A program made the translations under genes and the position numbers. The notes under the pieces were generated by a model. It searched no databases and was not told where the DNA came from. It saw only the letters and a list, made by a program, of their open reading frames with translations. Source: Marinobacter szutsaonensis (GTDB taxonomy: Bacteria > Pseudomonadota > Gammaproteobacteria > Pseudomonadales > Oleiphilaceae). Taken from it: a DNA stretch of 64,000 bases. The stretch is taken from positions 2,728,001-2,792,000 of the forward strand of contig NZ_BAAAFC010000001.1 of the NCBI RefSeq assembly GCF_039523335.1, in the 5' to 3' direction. Shown here piece by piece: positions 9,501-16,312 of this stretch (position 1 is its first letter; the number at the start of each line of letters is the position of its first letter).

Positions 9501-10203
9501 AGTTGGTGCTTACGGTAGTGGTGCCAACAGTTACTTTGCGTACGACGTCTTGGACCTGGCCACCTCCTCCCAGGGGCTACACGAACAGTTCCTCCTCGAA
9601 GCATTGCTGGCCATTCAGCCACAGATTTGGCCTGTCGCGGCGGGTCGTGTGATTCCTGTTGAAATCACTGTTGAGAATCTCAGTCGTAAAGCAGCGGTTG
9701 ATGTTCGTTTCACGCTGCCAGACGGCGGCGCCATTATCGAAAGCCAACTTCCAACCACGTTTGTTGATGGAGCCTGGCTGTGGCAGCGAGATTTCTCGTC
9801 ACCGGATGACGCCTCGAATGTGCTCTACATCAAGCTGCCGGATGGCGTGATGGGAGAGGTGAATCTGCATGTGGACATCGATGCAGGCATCAACCGAAGC
9901 CTGATGGTCGACAACCGCGAGCTGATATTCTCACTGGGCACAATTGATGGAAGGGATAAATATCAGCTTGCCTCTGTTCTTCTTCAGGAATTGCAGGCGC
10001 AAGGTCCCGGTATCGCGAAATACAGCTTCATCGCTAAGAAGCTGGATGCTGCCCGCGGCGATCTCGACAAGGGCAGGGTGAGCAATGCCATGAAATCCAT
10101 TCTGTTGGCCACCGATGAGATTGCCCAAGAAACCTACCCAACGGCTGTAGAGCTGAGGTTCGTGCTGGACTTTTGGCTCTATCAGCTACAACGCGGACTG
10201 TAG
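6544..10203 (+). CDS. Very large exported multi-Ig-like protein
   Basis: 1219 residues from GTG 6544, which has AGGAG 6 nt upstream and overlaps the stop of the previous gene (translational coupling); TTG 6538 would sit on that site. An N-terminal hydrophobic signal ends near VAEA|SHF. Residues ~32-260 begin with SHFRFGHFTYKARP and contain paired cysteines (ESCCKIGG, SCSKYDC); this module often starts large secreted proteins but I cannot name it firmly. Residues ~273-374 form a putative Ig/cadherin-like domain (SDPDPNDKV...WTPTTADMG...NDNRGG). Several further Ig-like modules follow. Residues ~815-1020 begin KGKLLVLVDD and include GMGLLVSGSWN, which resembles a glutamine-amidotransferase-like Rossmann domain. 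No transmembrane anchor is seen at the C-terminus. Probable partner of the flanking exported proteins. Confidence 0.65.
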   Translation: MNKMDQNQAKGMVTRLICLVFLLLSFSVAEASHFRFGHFTYKARPDLSPTTADFRMTVAFRSSAFGHPNIGQTFRPGTYYFGDGSRSNHRYRVIARNLQEDWVVGEAIDTRNENDVVRHSYPAPSKNGQPWLGRFESCCKIGGLRNSGSTWRVYTRVNLEDGNSSPFSNLPPIVSCSKYDCRFLIPAVDRDGDQLTWRMSTRSESAINSLPSGMKVDRETGLFTWDGAESFSNGLYTVQVTIEDRDEEGNVKSSAAIDFLINLRDQGSNTSPDFDHPPTPEAGSVIKAVVGQKLNLTVQASDPDPNDKVYLNHVGLPVGATFEQTVSGTTTGVATLEWTPTTADMGEHLVTFLANDNRGGASTPVSVTIEVIKPAISDVQIVSTISTADIQIDSNSYSVPPSLIDVENDRTIVTWKFDTFSVGQLENLTTELHLFNVEPGSQRVVTEKLDISYTDIDGDPVRETLGEQEVKVSPSLTTLGVNTDKEVYAPADQVVITSLLQNLSEIETDAQVALTIEDNQQVRVADLGVFDVRGIAPKGQASVPTQIFDTTGTYAGTYQVVGQLLGSEGEVLTQSVAPFAITTSSGAFTEIGALVTTDKPTYQAWDQALIDLRVRNVSANGLFDGGVGTLQVSRPNGELLAEQTYNLNSLAPQGATDRQYALPLVDRESGTYRVSWVVSQEGEVLATSQANFQIERSELMSLIGDVNLEYYDTGEAKACHFETTNRSSQAEVTADLIYQLVSLADGSVISQIRQNDTPVSNTVAHPYQILLSDPPAYGGYGCVLMAEVDGELLELAAAGFEVVPPTLNAEIAPADKGKLLVLVDDLATATQDVNRADLQRAYLEDVLNAHGWHYTLTDNASDFNGEFNSGLYSAVAIFSEEVTLAPQTEQLLVEAQHNGMGLLVSGSWNRRNNKVEKALGIKLTGKNNQAGAILENGHLDKPVTGDAMVYKGLALAHCDADVWAVFGAGKNASDSCAYDDAPAAITVGAYGSGANSYFAYDVLDLATSSQGLHEQFLLEALLAIQPQIWPVAAGRVIPVEITVENLSRKAAVDVRFTLPDGGAIIESQLPTTFVDGAWLWQRDFSSPDDASNVLYIKLPDGVMGEVNLHVDIDAGINRSLMVDNRELIFSLGTIDGRDKYQLASVLLQELQAQGPGIAKYSFIAKKLDAARGDLDKGRVSNAMKSILLATDEIAQETYPTAVELRFVLDFWLYQLQRGL

Positions 10204-10234
10204 CGGGCTCTGTGTAAAAAAACTTTCTCCTTGA

Positions 10235-10260
10235 TAAGCAGGCTGGCACCGGCCTGCTTA
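10235..10260 (+). terminator. Hairpin between the second and third island genes
   Basis: TAAGCAGGC and GCCTGCTTA form a perfect 9-bp stem with an 8-nt loop. Only a short interrupted T run (CTTTTTAA) follows, so it may attenuate rather than end transcription into the transglutaminase-like gene. Confidence 0.6.
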
Positions 10261-10298
10261 GAAATACTTTTTAACGACGGTTCAGTTTGAGGATAGCG

Positions 10299-13200
10299 AT
10301 GAACGGCTTGACCATGGATGTATTTCGTTCCGGTAGATTTTCTAAGGCCACGTCAGCCTTTACTGCCCTTATGTTTACCTTCGTTTTTTACCTGTCGCCC
10401 AATGGTAAGGCGGTGGCTGATGAAATAAACAAAGAGAATGCCCGTCAGGCCAAGATTGAAAGAATTCTCGAGAACACGCCTGAGAAGAAGTTGGCCCATC
10501 GCCTGGAAAAACTAAAACAGAAACTTGTTAAAGATTTGCCTGAAGCTGTCGCAAAGCGACAAAACGAAAAAGGTTGGATGGGGCAGGCATTGGATGCTGT
10601 TGGCTTGGGCGATATGCCGCTGAGAGACAACGAAGTAAACGAGTTGGAAAAACTCAAAGAGGGGATTGAGCGGGCATACGACGAGGCGATCATCAGCTTT
10701 GAAAAGGAGGGCGAGCGCTTATCTAAAAGAAGAAACCTTCCGGCAGGGGTCAAAGATTTGGTCCGTCAACGCCACACAGCAGCCGTTGACCGCGTAAAAG
10801 AGCAATATGGCAATGTGATGACCAAGCTGGATCAGATCGTCACGACACAAGATCCAGAAGAGCAGCAAAAACTGCTTGAGGAGCTGAGTGACAGTCTCGG
10901 GAAGCAACAGTTTAAACGGAGTCATACCGCGGAAGACCCTAATCAGCTGCCGTGGAGAGCGCCTTCCGACAAAGTACGTGAGCCGAAGACCAACAAGCGG
11001 AACCTGCAAGCGGCTCTCGGTATCGATCCCTACCGCGAGTATGTCCAGTTTGCCTCCACCGAGCCAACCGCCGATATGTTGGTCGCGGCCGCCCTGGCGC
11101 AGGAGAAAGGGGTGACCGATGCGGATTTGGCCGAGACCATCGATATCCAGATCACTGACGAGATTAAGGAACTGGCAGCGAGCCTGAACAACAACCCGGT
11201 CGAAATCTACACGTGGGTGCATAACAACATCCGCTTCGTGCCCAGCTACGGCTCGATCCAGGGCTCCCAGTACACCCTTGAAACCAAGCGTGGTAACGCG
11301 ATCGATACCGCCAGCCTTTTGATTGCCTTGCTTCGTGCTGCCGGTATCCCGGCTAAATACGCTTACGGCACCGTGGAAATTCCGGTGGATCAGGTCATGA
11401 ACTGGGTGGGTGGCGTGACGGCACCCGAAGCCGCCCAAAGCCTGTTGGGTCAGGGTGGTATTCCGAACACCGCGCTGATCGAAGGCGGCAAAATCACCAA
11501 GATTCGGATGGAGCATACCTGGGTTGAGGCATTCGTGGATTTTGAGCCCTCTCGTGGCATAAAGAACAGGGCCGGGGACAACTGGATCCCCATGGATGCG
11601 TCGTTCAAGCAGTACGAATTTACGGAAAGCATGAACCTCAAGGAGGCAGTGCCTTTCGATACTCAGGCGCTGTCGAATAGCGTAGAACAAAGTGCTGAAG
11701 TGGATGCGGATAAAGGTTGGGTGAAGGGCATCCCGCAGGCCGATCTTGAATCGGCATTACTGCAATACCAGGAGCAAATGGCAGACTACATTGATAGCCA
11801 AAACCCAGACGCCACGGTCGGTGAGGTTCTAGGATTGCAGGAAATTGACATTCTACCACCGCGCCCTTTGTCTGCAGGCTTGCCTTATGCACACATCGTT
11901 ACGCAGGACAGCTTCGCGGAAGTACCTGATAACCTGCGCCACAGGTTCAAGTACGAGTTGGCCACCCAGAGTTATGGGTATCCCAACGCCCCGCTTATCG
12001 TTTTGAATGAGCCGACAGTGAAGCTTGCGGGGAAAAAATTGGCCGTGGGCTTCAGCCCTGCAAGTGCTGAAGATCAAGCTTTGATCGAAAGCTATTTGTC
12101 AAATCCTGACACTGGAGAGATTGACCCTGCGAATTTGCCAAATACGTTGCCCGGTTATCTGATTAACTTAAAGGCCGAACTTTCGATTGATGGTGAAGTG
12201 ATACAGCAGGCTCCCGCGCAAACAATGGGAGCGGAGCTTCACGAAACCCTCGGGTTATATAGTCCAAGTCATAACTGGTTTACCAGTAAAAATAGTCCAA
12301 TTGCAGGTGAGCATCGAGCCATTGGTCTTGATTTACAAGGTATGAGTTCGAAGCAAGTAAATGACTTAAGAAATAATATCGAAGATACAAAAAGCAAATT
12401 GTGGAGCCCGGACGATCAGGATTTAGCTGACCTCTCACGACAGGATGTAATGGGGGATATACTTCACGCAACCATCTTCAGCTATTTTGCCCTGAATGAT
12501 TTGCAAGAAGAGATTCAGGCTAATAACGCAAACATGGTTACACATAGATTGCCTAGCTACGGCATTTTTTCCACAACGATACAGCCGCGCTATTGGTTTG
12601 GTTTACCGCGGGATGTAAACCTTGGTGGCTTTACGATTGATGTGGATTCAGTAACGTTCCATGGCGTGGCAAAGGACAATAATGATAATGCTCGGACCAA
12701 CTTCATCAAGACTAGTGGTATCCAGTGGAGTGCCATGGAGCATTTGGTTCCTGAACAAATATTCAGTACGTCGAGTTCACCAGCCAGTGGGATATCTGCA
12801 GTTAAGGCGCTGGAGTTAGCCAACGCTCAAGGGCAGAGGATCTGGACAATTGATAATAGCAATTTAGATCAAGCTCTTGCACAGATTAACCTCAGTGACG
12901 AGGTCGAGACAGAAATTCGAAATTCAGTACTAGCCGGAAATATCGCCACCACTCATGAGTACCCTATAACTTTGGGTAACTGGATAGGGTCCGGTTACCT
13001 GCTCCTCGATCCCGAGACCGGTGCCGGTGCATACAAAATAGCGGGAGGTGCGAATGGCGGTTTTTTGGACGCGTTAGCAGAAATTTTTGAATGGCTAGGT
13101 TACGGATTCGCATGGAAGGAGTTCCTTGCTATTCTTGGCAGTGCTAAATCAATCGCTGAGATATTTTCTAAAATAGGATCATTTTTGTTTGCTTTTGCCT

Positions 13201-13415
13201 TTGGGCTGTCGGTATATGACTTGGCGACCAATTGTGCAAATGCTGCAGCAGCACAAGCGTTTATTTTGATTTATACCGTGGTAACGATAATGGTGTTAGC
13301 TTTGCTGTTTGCCTTTGCAGGTCCAATAGGCACGATAGTTGGTATGACCTTGCTTGGGTTGGCGCTGAATCAAATGAACTCTTTACTAAAATCTTCTCCT
13401 TTATGTAGGCAATAA
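10299..13415 (+). CDS. Large exported transglutaminase-fold protein lacking the catalytic cysteine
   Basis: 1038 residues from ATG 10299 (GAGG 6 nt upstream; TTG 10287 rejected). The signal sequence ends near GKAVAD. Residues ~40-200 are charged and helical (probable coiled coil). Residues ~297-447 match the transglutaminase core: the helix RGNAIDTASLLIALLRAAGIPA, then His406 in EHTWVEAF and Asp433 in WIPMDAS. The nucleophile position, normally Cys in G.C.D.A.LL, is Ala334 here, so this copy should not be an active transglutaminase. From ~12.05 kb the codon use becomes AT-richer, and the last ~80 residues contain hydrophobic segments (FLFAFAFGLSVYD; FILIYTVVTIMVLALLFAFAG). This conserved front with a compositionally different tail is the layout of polymorphic toxins, but no toxin domain was recognised. 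Confidence 0.7.
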   Translation: MNGLTMDVFRSGRFSKATSAFTALMFTFVFYLSPNGKAVADEINKENARQAKIERILENTPEKKLAHRLEKLKQKLVKDLPEAVAKRQNEKGWMGQALDAVGLGDMPLRDNEVNELEKLKEGIERAYDEAIISFEKEGERLSKRRNLPAGVKDLVRQRHTAAVDRVKEQYGNVMTKLDQIVTTQDPEEQQKLLEELSDSLGKQQFKRSHTAEDPNQLPWRAPSDKVREPKTNKRNLQAALGIDPYREYVQFASTEPTADMLVAAALAQEKGVTDADLAETIDIQITDEIKELAASLNNNPVEIYTWVHNNIRFVPSYGSIQGSQYTLETKRGNAIDTASLLIALLRAAGIPAKYAYGTVEIPVDQVMNWVGGVTAPEAAQSLLGQGGIPNTALIEGGKITKIRMEHTWVEAFVDFEPSRGIKNRAGDNWIPMDASFKQYEFTESMNLKEAVPFDTQALSNSVEQSAEVDADKGWVKGIPQADLESALLQYQEQMADYIDSQNPDATVGEVLGLQEIDILPPRPLSAGLPYAHIVTQDSFAEVPDNLRHRFKYELATQSYGYPNAPLIVLNEPTVKLAGKKLAVGFSPASAEDQALIESYLSNPDTGEIDPANLPNTLPGYLINLKAELSIDGEVIQQAPAQTMGAELHETLGLYSPSHNWFTSKNSPIAGEHRAIGLDLQGMSSKQVNDLRNNIEDTKSKLWSPDDQDLADLSRQDVMGDILHATIFSYFALNDLQEEIQANNANMVTHRLPSYGIFSTTIQPRYWFGLPRDVNLGGFTIDVDSVTFHGVAKDNNDNARTNFIKTSGIQWSAMEHLVPEQIFSTSSSPASGISAVKALELANAQGQRIWTIDNSNLDQALAQINLSDEVETEIRNSVLAGNIATTHEYPITLGNWIGSGYLLLDPETGAGAYKIAGGANGGFLDALAEIFEWLGYGFAWKEFLAILGSAKSIAEIFSKIGSFLFAFAFGLSVYDLATNCANAAAAQAFILIYTVVTIMVLALLFAFAGPIGTIVGMTLLGLALNQMNSLLKSSPLCRQ

Positions 13416-13416
13416 T

Positions 13417-13659
13417 ATGAGTGAGATCTTTCGAGGCCGGGAGTTCTTTGTTGAGTTAGGTTTGCTCGTCCTATGCTTTATAAGCTTCATTTTATTTGGG
13501 CCAGGCCCAGAATTCGCTCTGATTATGGTCGGCTCAGTTGTGATTGTTGCGGATCATGCTAGAGGCCGAAAAAAAACCAATAAAGTAGGTGGAGGAATTG
13601 TCGCGGTTGGCGTGGTTTTGTCAGTAGTGAAAGTGATTGTTCAGGAATTCGGAGGCTGA
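13417..13659 (+). CDS. Small three-helix membrane protein; possible immunity/partner protein
   Basis: 80 residues, starting 1 nt after the stop of the transglutaminase-like gene with only a weak TAGG upstream, so probably translated by coupling. Three hydrophobic segments (LGLLVLCFISFILF; FALIMVGSVVIV; GGGIVAVGVVLSVVKVIV) are separated by a basic loop (HARGRKKTNK). No family was recognised. Its position right behind a large exported protein with a divergent, membrane-active-looking C-terminus, and its AT-rich composition, are what one sees for immunity proteins of polymorphic toxins; a simple accessory membrane protein is equally possible. Confidence 0.55.
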   Translation: MSEIFRGREFFVELGLLVLCFISFILFGPGPEFALIMVGSVVIVADHARGRKKTNKVGGGIVAVGVVLSVVKVIVQEFGG

Positions 13660-14057
13660 TGCCCCGAAGCATTGAAGACGGACTCCTTCATCTGGTCGAG
13701 CAAGTGTTGACGCTATTGTTGGGACGTTCACCGAATCAAGCACAAACTCAGGATGAAGCAATAGGCCAAAGCCTCTGCTTCACAAAGATTCGGAGCCTCC
13801 TCTCTGGACTTTTAAAGTCTGGGGTGTAACGTTGGCTGCTCATGGCACGTCCTCCTATGTTGTAATCATAGGCCAGGAGTGTCCACTAGAGTGGGGAAAG
13901 TCCAGTTTGAGGTCGGGGCGTGTCATTTGTATCGGGGTAAGTTCAGTGTCGAGGTAAGGCGCTCCCTGTTTCGGTGCGAGAGCCATGAATATCCCGTTGA
14001 GCGAAAAACTCCTGATTCTTCGGACACACCATGGCCACAATTTAGACACAGGTAAAC
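13660..14057. mobile_element. Degenerate insertion-sequence debris including an IS3-family OrfA start (minus strand)
   Basis: No intact gene. On the minus strand AGGAGG (13851-13856) precedes ATG 13843 and a 31-codon frame ending at 13748. It begins MSSQRYTPDFK, the usual start of IS3-family OrfA transposases (…QRYTPEFK.EAV), then loses the helix-turn-helix frame. About 37 nt upstream, 13880-13904 reads on the minus strand TGGACTTTCC…TAGTGGACA, resembling an IS3-family terminal inverted repeat. The right end and orfB are missing. The rest (13905-14057) shows no recognisable gene. The element is dead. Confidence 0.6.
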
Positions 14058-14114
14058 AAAAAAGGCCTGCGTTTTCACGCAAGCCTTTGAAAGATATGGC
14101 CCGCCCGTCAGGAT
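14058..14114 (-). repeat. Relic tRNA-Arg 3' tip with its own terminator
   Basis: Positions 14097-14114 are identical to the last 18 nt of the tRNA-Arg(CCG) gene including the encoded CCA. Directly downstream on the minus strand, 14058-14088 forms a terminator-like hairpin (AAAGGCTTGCG / CGCAGGCCTTTTTT). This repeats the gene-plus-terminator layout of the intact tRNA at 14244-14359, so it looks like what is left of a second tRNA copy or an earlier integration junction. Confidence 0.6.
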
Positions 14115-14243
14115 AGACTCAGATCGCCTTTGGGCGATCTTCGGGGCTGCGCCCCGCCTTCGCTGCGCTGTGGCGCCCAAATCGCTTTCGCGATTTGTCG
14201 AACGCAGGTTCTAATCAAAGCTAACGATCAGACCATCTTTCAC
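14115..14243. other. Palindrome-rich non-coding block between tRNA-Arg copies
   Basis: This block holds short dyads such as GATCGCCTTTGGGCGATC (14122-14139), GGGGCTGCGCCCC (14143-14155) and AAATCGCTTTCGCGATTT (14179-14196). Its first 29 nt after position 14117 repeat the block beside the left tRNA fragment (3203-3231), though on the opposite side of the tRNA piece. No gene is seen; it reads like a small intergenic repeat inserted next to or within a tRNA tail. Confidence 0.45.
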
Positions 14244-14274
14244 AAAAAAGCCCCGCACGTGGCGAGGCTCTTTT
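14244..14274 (-). terminator. Terminator of tRNA-Arg
   Basis: On the minus strand GAGCCTCGC, a short loop and GCGGGGCTTTTTT form a GC-rich hairpin with a six-T tail, 9 nt beyond the tRNA 3' end. Confidence 0.75.
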
Positions 14275-14282
14275 GAGAAAGA

Positions 14283-14359
14283 TGGCCCGCCCGTCAGGAT
14301 TCGAACCTGAGACCTTTGCCTCCGGAGGGCAACGCTCTATCCAGCTGAGCTACGGGCGG
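14283..14359 (-). tRNA. tRNA-Arg (anticodon CCG)
   Basis: The 77-nt gene on the minus strand folds as a cloverleaf: acceptor CCGCCCG/CGGGCGG, D arm GCTC-AGCTGGATA-GAGC, anticodon arm TTGCC-CTCCGGA-GGCAA with anticodon CCG, T arm TCAGG-TTCGAAT-CCTGA, discriminator G and an encoded CCA. It reads CGG arginine codons. Its 3' end faces the low-GC island, and a second copy of its 3' half lies at 3236-3282, which marks it as the probable integration site. Confidence 0.93.
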
Positions 14360-14460
14360 AAGAAATCGAGCACGGTGTGCGTCAATTTCGAGGCGCAATC
14401 TTACGTGTGATCGGGTGCTCTGTCCAGCCCTCCGGCGATCTTGATTGCATCGACCCGGTT

Positions 14461-16305
14461 TCAGGTGGAGCCGACTTCGGCCCTCGGGTTTTTGGGGTAG
14501 TAACGCTCGGGCAGGCGCTCGATGTGGGGGAAGAAGCGGGTGTCCTTGTAGGGCATCTTCATGTAGCCAGAAACGCCCAGTCCGGCGATCTGATCCACGG
14601 CCGAGAGGATCTCGTCGAGCAGGCGGGCAAACTCGTCTTCCCGATCCGGGTCGAGCAGGCGGTAGTGGCTGTGGATCTTCAGGTGCCGGGGCAGGGACTC
14701 GAAGATGATCATGCCGGTGTGGTGGATGTCGTTCAGGGCTTCCAGGGCCTTGATCATGGTCTCCGGCAGTACCAGAAACTCTTCCGGGTCGGGGCCGTCC
14801 TCGAAGTAGGAGTGCACCCGGGATTCGTCTTCCACCTCTGGTGCCGCACTGACTTCATAGCGCAGTTGCATGCCGGGATCGATCCGGAAGGGCTGGTCCG
14901 GGCCGTCGCGGTCCACGTGCAGGGTGTTGCGGGCATTGAACAGGCAGCTCTTGAAGATGCCCTGGCGGTAGATGGCCTGGGCCAGGCAGACCATGTTGTT
15001 CACGGCCCGGATGAATGCGGTCTTAAGCGACGGATCATGAAGGTTCAATGAGGTGTCGATGTAGACACCGTCGCTTTCCCAGCGCACGGCCAGGCCACCC
15101 TCCACCGGATAGCGCCCCAGGCGGCTGACGGCGGCCAGGAATGCCTTTTCGGTTTCGCCCATGCCCTGCATGAAGTTCTTGTAGTACCTGTCCAGCTGGA
15201 CGTCGTTGACGTCGCTGAGGGTTTCCGGTGCGTTCTCCTGGCGCAGGAAGGATTTGCGGGAGCTGTATACCACCGTGTCGATCTCGTGATCCGAGGCGCG
15301 GGTCCAGACCGGCACCATGGGCGTGATCGGCGGCTCCGGCAGGTCGATCATCACGGTGTGCGCCATCCTCGGCATTTCCTGGAGATAGTAATCACCGGCT
15401 TTCCGGCGGTTCTTTGGGTCCGGTGACAGCATGCCGTCGAGCATGCGGGCGAATTCCATGGGCAGGCCCAGTGAGCTGGCGGGTATCGCCTGGTGGCCGA
15501 AACGGCAGGACTGCCCGGAGGCCAGTGCATAGAGGGTGCCGGCGGCGCCCTGCTCATCGAAGCGGGGGGAGGAGAGCCCGCCGTTGAGTTGTTCCTCGCC
15601 AATGAAATAGACATCCCCCAGCCGGGCGTTGGTTTGCTGCAGGTTGTCGGACATCAGCTCCATGACATTGGCGGTGATGAACTGCTGGTTCGCATCCAGC
15701 TGGGCGAACACTGACGAGCCCCAGTCGATCAGGGCGATGTTTTCGGTTCTGGCGTCAAAGACCAGATTGGAGGGTTTGATGTCGCCATGCACGATGGGAC
15801 GTCCCCCCGAGCTGGCGCCGCTGCGCAGGTTGCGCAGGATGTCGGCGAGCTGGTCGGCGATGCGGATCACCAGTCTCGGTTTGAGTCGGCCTTCCTGTAA
15901 CGAGACTTCCTCAAGGTTGATGCCTGCGGCCCGTTCCATGACGAGGATCGGCTGGTTGCGGGCCCGTTGGTAGGCGATCAGCCGTGGTACCCGTGGGTGA
16001 CGGACCTGTTCCAGAATGAAGGCTTCGTCCTCGAGCCGGTCCTGCAGGTGTTGGGGCAGGTTGATGCGGGTGAACTTGAAAACATGCTCCGGGCCCGAGT
16101 GACCGTTACCCGGCAGCTTGCCGGCAAAGACGAAACCGTAGGCGCCCTTGCCGATCAGTTCAATGTCCCGGTAACCCAGCTGGCGGAGCTGGGCGGCGCA
16201 CAGCGCCACCCAGTCCTTGAGCTTCTTGGCATCGTCATGGCTGAGCAGATAGATCGACTGCTCTTCAGGAATGTAGAACTGCTGAAGTTCGGTCTTCTGC
16301 TCCAT
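14461..16305 (-). CDS. Hanks-type Ser/Thr protein kinase, last gene of the 2-oxoacid dehydrogenase operon
   Basis: 614 residues from ATG 16305; the frame is open further upstream but only across the E2 stop region. Kinase motifs: glycine-rich loop GKGAYGFVF (residues 52-60), Lys77 in HVFKF, catalytic loop VHGDIKPSN with Asp175, Lys177 and Asn180, and Asp194 in IDWGSS (DFG equivalent). HGD in place of HRD and DWG in place of DFG place it in an atypical bacterial subgroup, but all catalytic residues are present. Residues ~330-614 form an extra domain that I do not recognise, with no transmembrane helix, so the protein is probably cytoplasmic. It begins 7 nt after the E2 stop, indicating one transcript. 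Control of the dehydrogenase complex by phosphorylation is an inference from position. Confidence 0.82.
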   Translation of the reverse strand: MEQKTELQQFYIPEEQSIYLLSHDDAKKLKDWVALCAAQLRQLGYRDIELIGKGAYGFVFAGKLPGNGHSGPEHVFKFTRINLPQHLQDRLEDEAFILEQVRHPRVPRLIAYQRARNQPILVMERAAGINLEEVSLQEGRLKPRLVIRIADQLADILRNLRSGASSGGRPIVHGDIKPSNLVFDARTENIALIDWGSSVFAQLDANQQFITANVMELMSDNLQQTNARLGDVYFIGEEQLNGGLSSPRFDEQGAAGTLYALASGQSCRFGHQAIPASSLGLPMEFARMLDGMLSPDPKNRRKAGDYYLQEMPRMAHTVMIDLPEPPITPMVPVWTRASDHEIDTVVYSSRKSFLRQENAPETLSDVNDVQLDRYYKNFMQGMGETEKAFLAAVSRLGRYPVEGGLAVRWESDGVYIDTSLNLHDPSLKTAFIRAVNNMVCLAQAIYRQGIFKSCLFNARNTLHVDRDGPDQPFRIDPGMQLRYEVSAAPEVEDESRVHSYFEDGPDPEEFLVLPETMIKALEALNDIHHTGMIIFESLPRHLKIHSHYRLLDPDREDEFARLLDEILSAVDQIAGLGVSGYMKMPYKDTRFFPHIERLPERYYPKNPRAEVGST

Positions 16306-16312
16306 ACAACCG

